NCBI GenBank assembly: GCA_949128115.1
Contig: OX421968.1
Coordinates: 52,097,423 to 52,161,422, forward strand
DNA: 64,000 nucleotides
DNA from: Anaspis maculata
Lineage: Eukaryota > Arthropoda > Insecta > Coleoptera > Scraptiidae
Direction: 5' to 3'
Under the pieces are notes generated by a model that did not search any database, was not told the origin of the DNA, and saw nothing but the letters and a program-made list of their open reading frames with translations. This document shows, piece after piece, positions 1-12,119 of this stretch. Both the position numbers and the translations under genes were made by a program. Position 1 is the first letter of the stretch, and every line of letters begins with the position of its first letter.

Positions 1-1140
1 GTTTCTCGCTATATGAATTGCTGACTAAAAATGGAAAAGGATAGGCTACTTTTAATATGGCACCGCCTCCAGCTTCCGCCCCCAAAAGAAAAAAGTGCAA
101 CTTTCAACAATTTTCACTGATTTAGCTGATACTGTTACCTCGAACATTTAGAAACTCTTGACTCAAACTGTGCAAGAATTTCTTTGCCAAACTCTGCCGT
201 TCCCACACGCCGCCCCCAAAGTGAGAGATAAATGTAAAACATGAACCTGAAGACATAGCGATCTAATTTTTTCACTATATTGATAGCTGACTGAAATTGG
301 AAAAATATAGGCCACTTTTAATTAGCCGCCGCCTCCAGCTGCCGCCTCCAAACAAAAAAAAATGCACCTTTCACAATTTTCACTGATTGTCATATTTCCC
401 TCACATTTAGAAACTCCCAACTCAAACTGTGCAACAGTTACTTTGCCGAATGCTGCCGCCCCCACACGCTGCCCTCAAAGTGAGAGATGAATGAAAAACA
501 TAAACCCGAAGACATAACGATCTAATTCTTTTGCTATATGGATAGCTAACTAAAAATGGGAAAGAATAGGCTACCTTTGGCATGGCGCCGCCTCCAACTT
601 TCACCCCCAAAAGAAAAAAAGTGCAACTTCCAATAATTTCCACTGAATTACATTTCAATGTAACCTCAAACATTCAGAAACTCCCAACTCAAACTGTGGA
701 AGAATTTCTTTGCCAAACTCTGCCGCTCCCACACGCCGCCCCCAAAGTAAGAGATGAATGTAAAACATAACCCTGAAGACAAAGCGATCAAATTGTTCCG
801 CTATATAGATAACTGACTTAAAATGGGAAGAGATAGGCCACTTTTGATTAGTCGCCGCCTCCAGCTCCCGCCCCCAAACAAAATAATGCAACTTTCACAA
901 TTCCCACTGATTGTCATATTTCCTTGAACATTTAGAAACTCTCAACTCAAACTGTGCAACAGTTACTTTGCCGAATGCTGCCACCCCCACGCGCTGACCT
1001 CAAAGTAAGAGATAAATGGAAAACATAAACCCGAAGACATAGCGATCTAATTCTTTCGCTATATGGATAGCCGACTAAAAATGGGAAAGAGTAGACTACT
1101 GTTGATTAGTCGCCGCTCCCAGCTCCCGCCCTCAAACAAA
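1..1140. repeat. Alternating ~260-bp tandem satellite units inside HINE copy 1
   Basis: The phrase around 'ctatatrgatagctgact' recurs near 10, 271, 531, 801 and 1050, which gives a period of 250-270 bp. Adjacent units belong to two types. Type A has 'aagaatttctttgccaaactctgcc' and about 20 extra bases before the next block; type B has 'caacagttactttgccgaatgctgcc'. They alternate A-B-A-B, a two-unit higher-order repeat of about 530 bp. Short open frames in the array are by-products of the repeat and are not genes. Confidence 0.85.
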
Positions 1141-1354
1141 AAAATATATTGATGAATGAAAAATTTTTCCTTCAAATCTATTTCATTGGCAAGTACCCCA
1201 TTCTGATAACACAATATCACAATGAGTTTCGAATGAAGAAAGTGGGCAAGGAATGGTGTTTCTCCTTCAACCAAATTTCTTTACGTTCACAATATGCCTC
1301 TTTGAGAAAATGCGCTACTGAGACTCACGCACGTGAAGGCATACTCACTTGTTT
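1..1354 (+). mobile_element. HINE (DINE-1-like, Helentron-derived) element, copy 1, left end beyond window
   Basis: This is the 3' part of a non-autonomous rolling-circle element. It ends with the subterminal motif GAAAATGCGCTA at 1306-1317, an imperfect hairpin (ctcacgcacgtgaag, about 1323-1337) and the terminus CACTTGTTT at 1346-1354. The same terminus is found at 43383, 47669 and 23447-23455, after which flanking sequence diverges in each case. The body is a satellite-like array (1-1140). The last 165 bp match the reverse complement of 43383-43550 with only about three differences, so both copies are recent. The 5' subterminal repeat and GTCY microsatellite seen in the other copies must lie left of the window. 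Confidence 0.65.
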
Positions 1355-2320
1355 TCATTGTTGTGCTTGATATGATTACGGAATTGGCAGGTCTCAAGCC
1401 AAATCAAAAAGCTGCCCAGTCAGTTTTAGATGACTACAGCGTAAATCAGTGGGTGCATCTTTATTATACGAGTAGAAGTACTTAGATGTCTACTTCAAGA
1501 AATTTCCAGAGTAGCCGACTTCCGTGCAACATACATATAATGTTGTCCCTACCTACGTTATTACTCGTCCACGTCCATCCATTGCCGACAGCTTTGTCTT
1601 CCAGAAGCACCTACTTGCCGCAAATTGAAAGGATTACACGGTAATCTCTTCACAAACAGCTCTAGGCTTAATCCAGGTCGGCTTCACAACGTCACCATGC
1701 ACGCAAATCAATTTATTTTGCACCTTAATTACAACACAAATCACAGTGCTTACCACTCCACCCCACATCGATCAACAAAAACCACTAATCCCTACGTTGA
1801 TTCAATTAAATAATTTCTTCTGCAAATCCCCACGTCACATGCCAACCTCCGAAGTGGAGTTCCAGATTAGCATTGATAGTAGTTGAGCTGAGTAAGGAGA
1901 AAAACAAACAAGCTGCGTGGAGTCTGATTGAATAAAAAATCATGCTTATGTACGAATTAGTGACAATATTAGAATGCAATGAATATTTCTTTATTTTTCG
2001 ATCCACTATCTCTCCAATAGAGTCACAGTTATTTGTACGTGGGTGCCTACTATAAAAATGCAAGTTTTTGCATTTTACGCACGAGAGTTATGAAATGGTA
2101 TGGAAGTAGATCACCTTCACCTACTTACGGGTAGATTTCTGTAATCTATTCAAGACAGATTTGTGTCCTCGTTTGTGTCCCTCATCTCTTACCACCCTTA
2201 AGGTTACAAGTCATCAACATAGATATTTAGCAGGTCACCAATTCAGCTTTTCAGAAGAAGAACGAAATGAAACTTCAACGTTTAATTTTTTTAAATAATT
2301 CTGCCCTGAAAACTGCCACA
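1355..2320. other. No recognisable feature
   Basis: This is AT-rich single-copy-looking sequence. I see no long frame, no protein similarity and no structured repeat between HINE copy 1 and the hairpin at 2327. Confidence 0.4.
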
Positions 2321-2326
2321 GATACC

Positions 2327-2442
2327 ATGCGATCAACAAAATTCGGAATTGGGGTAGGCTGTGACCTGGTCAAATTTCAGGATGTCAACCTGCTTTCGGC
2401 CAGGGCACAGCCTACCCCAATTCCAAATTTTGTTGATCGCAT
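2327..2442. repeat. Short hairpin (MITE-like inverted repeat)
   Basis: The arm 2327-2373 is the inverted complement of about 2396-2442. The outer 36 bases pair with a single mismatch, and the inner dozen are slightly degenerate. The loop is about 20 bp. No clear target-site duplication is visible. Confidence 0.8.
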
Positions 2443-2676
2443 GATACAATCAATCTACATTCTACATATATAAACAATAAATAAACATTGTAAATGTTCG
2501 TCAGGAAATACATAACAATCAATAAGTAACGGACACTAATCACAATGTTGTTGATGAATAAATTTTAAACAAATACCATTTTCTTTTTACAATGGGCTAT
2601 ACAGATGTTTCAGCGATGATAGCAAATAATTTAGCTGTAGGTAGATCTCGTCAAAATATGACGAAACCTATGTACC

Positions 2677-3017
2677 AGTTCACTTATTCGAATTTCAAAA
2701 ATCTGTAGCTCGGGAATGTTTCGACGAAATTAACATAAATTTATCACAGACCGGTTTAACGAAACTATCTACCAACCAGCCAAATTTTGAAAGAATCCAG
2801 CCAGTGTCGTAGAAGTTACGAGGGTCAATAATTTAGAAGCATCCGAAGAAAAATTGATTCAAGGTGACCCCCATAATTTGTACGCTACTGGTTGGATTCT
2901 TTCAAAAATTGGCAGGTTGATAGATGATGTTGATAAACCAGCTTTATGCTGAATTCAAGCTAATTTTGTCGAAACGTTCGTAAATCACAAATTTTTGAAA
3001 ACCGAAAAAAGTGAACT
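2677..3017. mobile_element. Degenerate foldback element
   Basis: Arms 2677-2827 and 2865-3017 are inverted copies of each other at roughly 75 percent identity, separated by about 37 bp. The arms start at agttcact and meet at gggtca/tgaccc. The divergence marks an old insertion or an old inverted duplication. No coding sequence is visible inside it. Confidence 0.75.
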
Positions 3018-3540
3018 TTCAAGCGCTGTATCTTCGTCATTAGGCCGAACTTTGCAAAATGGTGTATTTTGACGACATCTTCTCACATTAAACTTTTTGC
3101 TATTCGGCATTTTAACCTGAGTAAATAGCGCGCTCTAGTGGAAAGAGCAATAGCGGTTTCCTGTAAAGGGAGATAGAGAACTGGCGCGATGTTTTACCCG
3201 CAGTGTGCCTACGAACTAGAGAGAGATGCTCAGTTTAGGAAGCTGAATTTCAGGTAGAGAAGAGAGATAGAATGATCGGCGCTACGATTCTTGGCGCAGT
3301 GTGCTACTGCCACGTCACTGAACAGAAAGAGACGCTCAATGGGCGAAATTCAGTGCCATTTCTGCGCTTGCGCAACCATGCTAGGGGATGCTAGGTGTTT
3401 GTTTCCATCCCCTAGCTTTGTGAACCTACAGCGCATGTCGTGCCGCTGAATATCGCATATTTAGAAAACTTGGATTAGGCAATGTTGCTCGTAATCTCAT
3501 CCGGTGTTGGGGTTTTTCGTGTTGTAGTTAGAGAGTTTGA
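3018..3540. other. No recognisable feature
   Basis: This is intergenic-looking sequence, moderately GC-richer around 3120-3460. I find no gene, RNA or repeat that I can support. Confidence 0.4.
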
Positions 3541-3552
3541 ATGTCATGTTCG

Positions 3553-3591
3553 ACACACACGCACACGCACGCGCGCGCGCGCGCGCACACA

Positions 3592-3622
<31 letters not shown>

Positions 3623-3626
3623 CGCG
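3553..3626. repeat. (CA)n/(CG)n microsatellite
   Basis: An alternating purine-pyrimidine tract runs from CACACG through a pure CG run at about 3570-3586 to a CA run ending near 3622. Such a tract can adopt Z-DNA and is expected to be length-polymorphic. The small frame that reads through it is an artefact. Confidence 0.95.
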
Positions 3627-3639
3627 CGCCAGGTGAATC

Positions 3640-4440
3640 GGGTGATTGGAAGCTCACGTGAAAGTTTATTGTGTACTATGTCAGGTTATCTAAGCATCTC
3701 CTTCTTTGTACAATGCTAGTGCTAGTAATTTGATACAGAGAATGACGCCCCAGGCCAAAGTTGGTCGGGAAATGTATTTTTGACTTATTTAACTTGTAGG
3801 TGTGTCCTGCCCACCAGTTAAAATATAAGCGAAATATGACACAATTGAACATTGACTTCCTAATCGTATAATACAATACGCCCCTGTTGAAATATTATTT
3901 TACTTGGTATTCCGTCTGCGGTTGACTTCGAAGGCAATATGTTACTTGTTTCAACTAAATGTTAGTTCTGAGTCTGGAAATTAACTTTATTCCGCAATAT
4001 TAGCTCCCGCAGTTGGGTCTCTAATGATACATGATCGATAGGCACGTGTACCACCAGAGCACAGATGTTGGAGAGTTTATAAAACCTATCGATTCCATTT
4101 CAGTTAATTCCGTAATTGGTTGGGCGCAATTGTTTTTGATATTTAAACACATTTTGCTGTGACTATAATAATTTTACAGGGTGTTCTGCGAGTTATGTGC
4201 CATAGCCCAATGGCATGCAGGTAGAGCACTTCAAGATCAGCAAGCAAAAATCGTCGTTATGTTTGACGCGGAACTCTCATCGTCGTAGCATCCTTCCTGA
4301 AACGTCCTTCGAAGATAATTCAAATGATCTGTAAAATTGCTTTGGTAATTCAATTTTAGTATTTTACATGCACTGTTTGTTTCAATTATACGTCAATGAA
4401 AAATTTATTAGTTTGGATGTACCTATAAGCAATAACTGAC
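3640..4440. other. No recognisable feature
   Basis: AT-rich sequence without a supported gene. An 'acagggtgttc' phrase at about 4178 resembles the 'cagggtg' edges seen at several inverted-repeat elements in this window, but no partner was found nearby. Confidence 0.35.
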
Positions 4441-4449
4441 TGAATTAGA

Positions 4450-4920
4450 ATGGAATCAGTTCAGTATACTTCTCGAGTTATTGAAAGTCAAACTTTTGGG
4501 TTGAATTTCTTGCTCATCGTCAGTGAAGGTGGTGTGTATACTAATTAAAAAAACAAAATGGTTGTCTTTTTCACGGCATTCATCCACCACCTTGCTTTAA
4601 ATAAAAAAAATCAAAGTTTTGGCTTTGACGGCTTTTGACAGTTGACAGATGAGTCATAGGTAATAACTTTTGAATTGTTTTTTGAGCTTCAAATAAGGAG
4701 CTGTCGGAAGTCAAAATCGTTACATCAAAATCATCTGTCTGCAACACTTCTGTCTGACAGAAGTGGCAGATCACGGTAAAAATTATCTTTCTGCAAACCA
4801 AAGATTGGAATCCGTCCAGTATTTCTCGAGCTATTGAACAGCGAAGTTTCGGCTTTAACAGCTTATAGCTCTTGACAGAGGTATGAAACAAATAACAGTT
4901 CACGATCACTCCCTACAAAA
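4450..4920. repeat. Degenerate direct repeat with 'tctcgagytattga' core
   Basis: A block at about 4450-4505 (ttcagtatacttctcgagtt and onward) is repeated in diverged form at about 4806-4860 (tccagtatttctcgagctat). A related phrase in reverse orientation lies at the start of the next element (5140-5175 and 7030-7075). This is probably debris of the foldback family that follows. Confidence 0.5.
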
Positions 4921-5076
4921 TTGATAAATCATTTTCAATACATTGTTTGTCTTTTTCGGTTATCCTATGACTACTTTGTGCAACTGAAAACAATAGTATA
5001 TTATTATACGAGTTTAATAAGACGAAGTTTGCCCCCTGAATGTGTGCCCCTGAAGATGGTTTTTATTTATTTTTTA

Positions 5077-7135
5077 CCTCCCAAACTAAACTGCTTGACA
5101 ATTGAACTGCAACACCTAAAAATTAGGTGCGTTTTCAAATTGAGATAGCTCGGAAAATATTTGACGGATTCCAGAAACTTAGGCAGGTGAGGAAAGATCA
5201 TTTCTTTGACTATCGAGTGCTGGTACTAATGATGAGTTTGATTGCACAATTTGTCATATACAGGGTGCCAACGGAGAGCGTGCAGATATGGTCAATCTTT
5301 CACATTGTACAACTTTCGAAAAAAAAGTCCGCGATTTTGTCTATCGCCTGCTTTTGAAAGGTTGAACCATTATGCCGAAACGGTTTTGGAATTTTGACCC
5401 TAACTTTTTTTTTCAAAAAATTGTGCTTAATTTTCTGAAATATGCACTTTCAGAATAAGAAAAAGAAATAGAGACATTGTTTGTTTTCAAACGGCGTCCA
5501 TATTGAATTTGCTTACGAATATTTTCATTTGAGTCTCCACATCCCTTAGAAACTACCCCTTTTGGGACACCGTCTCACAACAAGATATGCAATGCTTCAT
5601 TTAAAAGGCCTAAGAAAAGTACTCATCAATAATTTGATTGAAATAAGTATACTACGATGACCCAACACGTACAGCTCCCTAAAAACCACCCCTTGACTTC
5701 AAGGGACAGGGCTGGTATGATAAGACATGCAATACATGAAAATTCCAAAAAACGTCTTTTTCAACTGTTCCACCAAAAATGTGATGCTACACGATGACCC
5801 TTTGCGTAGGTCATCCCAACAGTAGCTACCCTCTCGAAAAAAGAACTACCCTTTGAAAAACCAGTACTTATTCCGCAATACCTCATTTGTTAGAATTTTT
5901 CAAAAATATGTCCCAATAGTTTGCCGCTACGATGATTTCATTCACATATCTACCCGAAACTACCCCTTCAACTACCCCTTCAATATCGCATAGCCTCTAC
6001 CTTGATGCGTTTTAAGAGTTGAAAGAACTTTTGCCTACTAACAGTTTCATTGAAATGATGGTGTTTTTTTACGGTGATAGTACAAAACCTTTCCTTAAAC
6101 TACCCCTAGAAATCACCCCTTCAGTAAAAGGTTAAGGTATGCAATACCTCATTTGAAAGCTCACAGAAGGTGCGATTGGATAAGTTCAAATGATTTCGCG
6201 ATGACCTTACATGCATCAAGGTAAAGGCTATGCGATATTGAAGGGGTAGTTTCGGGTAGATATGTGAATGAAATCATCGTAGCGGCAAACTATTGTGAGT
6301 GATTTAAAAAAATTCCAACAAATGGGGTATTGCGGAAGTACTGGTTTTTTAAAGGGTAGTTTTTTTTCCGAGAGGGTAGCTTCTGTTGCGATGACCTACG
6401 CAAAGGGTCATCGTGTAGCATCACTTTTTTAGTGAAACAGTTGAAAAAGACGTTTTTTGGAATTTTCATGTATTGCGTGTCTTATCATACCAACCCTGTC
6501 CCTTGAAGTCAAGGGGTGGTTTTTAGGGATCTGTACGTGTGGGGTCATCGTAGTATACTTATTCCAATCCAATTATAATTGAGTATTCTTCTTTGGCCTT
6601 TTAAATGAAGCATTGCATATCTTGTGAGACGGTGTTCCCAAAAGGGGTAGTTTCTAGGGGATGTGGACTAATGTGAAGGCTCAAATGAAAATCTTTGTAA
6701 GCAAATTCAATATGGACGCCGTTTGAAAACAAACAATGTCTCTATTTCTTTTTCTTAATCAGAAAGTGCATATTTCAGAAAATTGAGCACAATTTTTTGA
6801 AAAAAAAAAGTTAGGGTCAAAATTCCAAAACCGTTTCGGCATAATGATTCAACCTTTCAAAAGCAGGCGATAGAAAAAATTTCGGACTTTTTTTTCGAAA
6901 GTTGTACAAGGTGAAAGATTGTCCATATCTGCACGCTCTCCGTTGGCACCCTGTATATGACAAATTGTGCAATTAAACTTATAATCAATACCAGCACTCG
7001 ATAGTCAAAGGAATGATCTTTCCTCACATGCCTGAATTTCTGGAATCCGTCAAACATTTTCTGAGCTATTTCAATTTGAAAACGCACCTAATTTTTAGGT
7101 GTTGCAGTTCAATTGTCAAGCAGTTTAGTTGAGGC
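5077..7135. mobile_element. Large foldback element, ~2.06 kb palindrome
   Basis: The left arm 5077-6012 is the inverted copy of the right arm 6211-7135, over about 930 bp per arm with frequent single-base differences and a few small indels. The spacer is about 200 bp. The pairing can be followed from actaaactgcttgacaattg at 5085 to its complement at 7109-7128, and inward to the block of 'accccttcaa' repeats near 5970, which pairs with about 6235-6260. Matching short frames at 5127-5357 (+) and 6857-7087 (-) exist because the arms are copies. They have no recognisable protein similarity. No transposase is present, so this is a non-autonomous foldback element or an inverted duplication. Confidence 0.9.
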
Positions 7136-7200
7136 AAATTGTTGACGAAATTTAGTACATCAACTAGTCTACTAACTATATCTTGTTGTTGATGAATTAT

Positions 7201-8237
7201 ACACACATCAAAAGAATCTAGGGGACAAGCAAATTCAGACGATTTCTAAAATCATCATAACTTTTGATTGCCATCAGCAGCAATTTCATATCGGTTTCCA
7301 GTGTTCGATAGCTCAATCTTTCTTTTTCATGCATTGATCACGTCAAATACGAACAATGTTTTACAAGGTCGCTACAGGGTGATCAATGGAACAGTGTAAA
7401 ATTGCCAAAAGTTCAGTACGAGCGCGATTTCCCAAAAAAAAAAATCCATCCATTGCAATAGCACAATTATGAAGATCGGTGTTTCAGCTTCACTGACGTT
7501 TTTGAATTTTGAAAATCGATGGTGAATTGCCAAAGATATTGATCATTTTATGCCGCCATGTTGATTTTCCAAGAGAGAAGAAAGTGATCCGATTTCATTG
7601 AAATTGGAACACCCTCATGTCTGGTTCAAGTAATTGGAATTTCAAGGTCAAATGTCACTCTTGGTCACTTTCGAGCCGCTATATTAAACTTTCTACATGA
7701 ATGATTCGATTTGAATAAAACTTTGAAACACACTAGAATCGAATCATTTACATAAAAGTTCAATGTGACGGCCCAAAAGTGACCAAAAAAGACATTTGAC
7801 CTTGAAATTCTAATTACTGGGACCAGGCATGAGTGTGATTCAAGTTTTAATGAAATCGGATCACTTTCTTGGGAGTTCAACATGGCGGCACAAAATTATC
7901 AATGTCTTTGGCAATTCACCTTCGATTTCCAAAATTCAAAATCTTTACTGAAGCTAAAACACCATTCTTCATAATTGTGCTATTGGAATGCATAAAAAAA
8001 TATTTCTGGGAAATCGCGCTCGTACTGAAATTTTGGTCATTTTACACTGTTCCATTGATCACCCTGTAATAACTTTATGAAACATTGTTCGTATTCGACG
8101 TGATCAAGGCATGAAGACGAAGAATTGGGCTATCGAACACTGAAAACCGATATGAAATCGCTGACGGTAATCAAAAGTTATGATGATTTTTGAAATCGTC
8201 TGAATTTGCTTGTCCCCTAGATTCTTTTGATGTGTGT
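7201..8237. mobile_element. Large foldback element, ~1.04 kb palindrome
   Basis: Arms of about 510 bp (7201-7712 and about 7726-8237) pair around a centre near 7719, where 'gattcgat...atcgaatc' closes the hairpin. The outer edge reads acacacatcaaaagaatcta on the left, with its complement ending at 8237. It lies 65 bp from the 5077-7135 palindrome and the two share no obvious arm sequence, so they are separate insertions. Short frames inside have no recognisable product. Confidence 0.9.
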
Positions 8238-8238
8238 A

Positions 8239-8332
8239 GTATATAATAATACAAGTTTTATAAGACATCGTATTGTCACACGCGTCATTTTGACGAGTGT
8301 GACAATACGTTTTATAAAACGTGTGTTATATA
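8239..8332. repeat. 94-bp palindrome
   Basis: From gtatataataatac at 8239 to gtgtgttatatac ending at 8332 the sequence folds on itself. The core is cgtattgtcacac (about 8269-8281) against gtgtgacaatacg (8297-8309). A looser outer pairing (ttttctattttgc near 8338 with gcaaaatagaaaa near 8660) suggests a larger decayed element reaching about 8680. A TGACGTCA palindrome at about 8621-8628 lies inside that larger span. Confidence 0.7.
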
Positions 8333-8689
8333 CAATTTTTTCTATTTTGCAACTATTCCATGCTTTTTTTCAATAAAAAAATGTAAAATGTGTGCCTCTG
8401 CTAACAAAATTGTTGAGAATTGCTCTTGATGATGAGAGCACAGTTTATCATCAGAAATGAGCCGTATTTTTCTGAAATGAACCCCTTCTGCGAAGTGATC
8501 TCACCTAAGCTGTCTCTTCTGTTAGTGAGTGCTGTCATTTCGATGTCATGTCCGCTGATATTGCCAACATTTGGGGGTAAAAAAATGCGTATCGAAATGG
8601 AGCTTCTTACGATACGCGAATGACGTCATTTGCGTATTGTAATGACTTTCTTATGAGCGCAAAATAGAAAAAAATATTTATTTAATTTT

Positions 8690-9290
8690 TTATATCAGAT
8701 ACTACTTTGACTTTTTTTACTTTTACACGGTTCGATGCTGTAACAAAAAATGAATAAACTGAACTGAACTGAACTAAAATTTTTATGCTCAATGAGATGG
8801 GCTAAAAGTTCGTTATGATCAATCCCTAATGAAAACGCATTCAATAAACGATTCAAGCAGCTAAAATTTCTAAAATCCAGCCGACTTGCACCCTTCCCGG
8901 AAAAACTGAACGAGGAGTGGGCAAGTAATGTAATATGGAGGTAATTATCGTCACGGATTTTGCTCCAATGCAATTTCGTTCAACGAATTCATCTTGTAAA
9001 TATAGAAGGACACAACAAGTTTAGTTACGGAGTGTTCCAGGGTAATTTTTTACAGGGAGATAATGCTTCCAACGCGACACCGCTTTATTTATGGAATAAT
9101 TAAATCCTCGTCATTCTAGAAGTGAAACTTGAGAACTTGGCGGAATTAAAATGTAATCCTATTATTAAGTTAATCCTCTGATTTAATTCAGCGTATCACA
9201 GAAATTTCTCATGTTTCACATTTTTCTCCTACAAACACTATGTAGGTACCTAGGTGTATCTCTAGGAAAATAATATAAATAGGTACGTAT
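8690..9290. other. No supported gene; small ACTGA repeat
   Basis: A short run of 'gaact' units occurs at about 8756-8775. A 92-codon frame on the minus strand (8695-8973) has no family features that I recognise and is left uncalled. The rest is plain AT-rich sequence. Confidence 0.4.
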
Positions 9291-10225
9291 AATAGCTATT
9301 TACGATACGAGTGTTAAAAGTGACAGGTATTATTTTGTGAGCGGGGACGCTTGCGAAACGAGCATTAGCGAGTAGAGCAACCCCGCGAACAAAATAAGAC
9401 ACTTTTAACGCGTGTATCGTACAGGATTTTATCTAAAGTGCTCAACAATGAAAGTGTTACAAAGCAAAAATTCACGCAATTTTGAACCGCTGTAACTTTT
9501 GATTGGCACAAACGATTCTGATTCTGTTTTAAGTACTGAAGAGCCCAATCTTTCGGCCATCTTTCTTGTCAATATGGAATCCATAGAGCCCCTCATGAAA
9601 TTTCTACAGGGTGATGAACAGAGCAGTGCAAAATTGATGAAAGTTCAACATACCCCCGTTTTCGTTGAAATTTTTTTCCGGGAGTATCAACACCAAATTT
9701 ATGAAGAATGATGTGTTCTCTCGAAACGGTTTTTGAATTTTCGGGATTCCAGTCAAAACAGCCAAAATGTGATTTTTTATTGTGAATACTGTATATTATT
9801 CCTGTAGCAACGCAAAAACATTAGAACTTTTCATATCAAGATAACGCCACTTGGTAGGCTTGTTTAGTGAACAATTCTGAGCAATTTGACTTGCAAAACG
9901 TTCCTATTGTCTAGTGTAGGGGTGAAGAAAAGCCCAATTGGCAGTGTACTTTTTCGTACTACTCCTAAAAATTTTTTTTTTGCATTGAAAAAAGGTCAAT
10001 TTTTACTCTCTCTAGTCAACATGGGACTACGTCATTGGAATTGGATTAACAACATTTCCGCCATTTTGGAATTTTTTGCCTTTACCTCAAATTTCAAAAC
10101 ATAGGCATGTTTGGCATCATTTCTTGAAATGTTGGTCCCCTAAATGGGATTCTGTCAATAAGATCATTCTGTCTATCTTTTTGTTTATCTGTCTATCTCT
10201 TTCCGAGAAAATATTCATAGAATTT

Positions 10226-11060
10226 TTAACGCCACCCCCCTTCTTCCTGAAATTCTCTGAGTGTCCAATTTGATATTCTTGAGCTCTCAATCTTTACAAC
10301 GCAGTCAACGTCATCCTGCATAGCATCGGGAGAGATAATTTTCTGTGGAAAAAATGCCACCCAAATTTCACCCTTTCCCTCCCCCCACCTCATCACAAAA
10401 ATCTTAAATGGCAATACATACTTTGTGATACATCAAATTGAAGGAAATTAAATTCTCTTCATGAAAAAATTTTTTTAAAACTTTTTAAAACCCCCATTTT
10501 CCTCACAAAACACCCCAAATGTCTAATTTATTTGGAGAGAAGTTGAAAATTTCAAAAAAATTGTTTTCGGAAAGAGAATTCACTTCCCTTCAATTTGATG
10601 TATCACAAAGTAGGTAGTGTTTTGTAAAATTTTGAAGCTGAGGTGGGGGAGAGCAAAAGGGTCAATTTGGGTAGCAGTTTTTCCACCGAAAATTCTTTTC
10701 TTCGATGTTTTCTATGATGACACTGACTGAATTAAAAACAATCGAGAGGTCCAGAATTAAAAATAAGACAGTCAGAGAATTTTTAGGGCGAAAAAAGGTG
10801 GGGTTAATATTTTTGTGAATATTTTTTTCAGAAAGAAAATTTAAATCTCTTCAATTTGATGTATCGCAAGGTAGGTCATCTCATTTGAAATTTCAAAGTT
10901 GGGGTGAGTGGGGGCGAGGGGGCTCAAGATAGAAATTTGCCAATTCATGTTTTAGATGTCTCCTTTGATATGAAAATCAACCTGTTTTTGCTCGAAGAAA
11001 TATTCACTAGGAATCGGGAGTTATTGCAGGTGGATAGTTTTCAAATGGTCACCCGGTGCA
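10226..11060. repeat. Internal copies of a dispersed repeat shared with 31000-31460
   Basis: 10655-11060 is colinear with the reverse complement of about 31000-31460. Both contain 'aatttgggtagca', then an 'aatttgccaatt'-like block, then 'cctgtttttgctcgaagaa' and 'cgggagttatt'. The inverted partner at 10300-10370 keeps a minus-strand frame IWVAFFPQKI...QDDVD, which resembles IWVAPFSMQI...QDDAD in the frame at 31262-31654. This hints that the repeat descends from coding sequence, although I do not recognise the protein. Confidence 0.55.
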
Positions 11061-11416
11061 GTATTCACAATAAAAAATCACATTTTGGCTGTTTCGACTG
11101 GAATCCCGAAAAAATCAAAAACCGTTTCAAGGGAACACATCATTCTTCATAAATTTGGTGTTAATACTCCCAAAATAATTTTTTTGCGAAAACGGGGGTA
11201 TGTTGAACTTTCATCAATATTGCACTGCTCTGTTCATCACCCTGTAGAAAATTTATGAAAAGCTCTATGCATTTCATATTGACAAAAAAGATGGCCAAAA
11301 GATTGGGCTATCCAGTTCTTGAAACAAAATCAAAATGATATGTGCCAATCAAAAGTTAGAGCGGTTCAAGATTGAGTGAATTTTTGCTTTGTAACACTTT
11401 CATTGTTGAGCAGTTT

Positions 11417-11700
11417 ACAATGGTCTTTGAAATGTTTGGTAAATGTCAGAATTTATTGAAAATATGACAGGAATGCGCAGAATCATCATTTTTTCACGTC
11501 GCCCATGACGACGTGCTAAAAGTGACGGGTATTATTTAACGCTTGTAGATAAATCGCTTGTAGATTATCTACAAGCGTTGAATAATACCCGTCACTTTTA
11601 GCACGTCGTCATGGGCGACGTGAAAAAATGATGATTCTGCGCATTCCTGTCATATTTTCAATAAATTCTGACATTTACCAAACATTTCAAAGACCATTGT
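11417..11700. mobile_element. Near-perfect 284-bp palindrome
   Basis: From acaatggtctttgaaatg at 11417 to its exact complement ending at 11700, the sequence is a palindrome with almost no mismatches. The only asymmetry is a few bases and a short repeat of 'cgcttgtagat' at the centre (about 11545-11570). Such high arm identity means a recent origin or continuing gene conversion. It sits between the arm 11061-11411 and the terminal block 11703-11845 of the composite element. Confidence 0.95.
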
Positions 11701-11845
11701 AGATAAAATCCTGTACGATACACGCGTTAAAAGTGTCTTTATTTTGTTCGCGGGGTTGCTCTACTCGCTGATGCTCGTTTCGCAAGCGTCCCCGCTCACA
11801 AAATAATACCTGTCACTTTTAACACTCGTATCGTAAATAGCTATT

Positions 11846-12119
11846 ATCTACAAGCGTAATACCCGTCACTTTTAACACGTCGTCATGGGCGACGTGCTAA
11901 AAGTGATGATCCTGCGCGTTCCTGTCATATTTTTAATAAATTCTGACATTCACCAAACATTTCAAAGACCATTGTAGATAAAATCTTCTAAGATACACGC
12001 GTTAAAAGTATTTATTTTGTTCGCGGGGTTGCTCAACTCGCTATCGCTCGTTTCGCAAGCGTCCCCGCTCGCAAAATAATATCTGTCACTTTTAACTCTT
12101 GTATCGTAAATAGCTATTT
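11846..12119. repeat. Tandem copy of 11562-11845
   Basis: 11846-12119 repeats the half-palindrome plus terminal block of 11562-11845 in the same direction. It begins at atctacaagcgt and ends at aatagctatt, with scattered substitutions and a small deletion near its start. The terminal block of the composite element therefore occurs three times: 9291 inverted, and 11703 and 11972 direct. Confidence 0.85.

Larger units (their letters stand above)
9291..11845. mobile_element. Composite foldback element with ~150-bp terminal blocks
   Basis: The terminal block 9291-9440 (aatagctatttacgatacga and onward, including a run with gcggggacgcttgcgaaacg) is repeated inverted at 11703-11845. The inner part of the arms, 9440-9790, pairs with about 11061-11411. 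The right arm is split by the separate palindrome 11417-11700. The middle, 9790-11060, carries smaller inverted blocks, for example 'tttgatgtatcacaaag' at 10600 against its complement at 10423. No transposase-like frame is present. Confidence 0.8.

Noticed and set aside
3537..3719. 60-codon frame rich in His-Thr and Ala-Arg
   Set aside because: It is a translation of the CA/CG microsatellite.
5127..5357. Pair of similar 76-codon frames (also 6857-7087, minus)
   Set aside because: They are similar only because they lie in the two arms of one palindrome. There is no independent evidence of coding.
8619..8630. TGACGTCA as a CRE regulatory site
   Set aside because: It lies inside a decayed palindromic element, where self-complementary words are expected, and there is no nearby gene.
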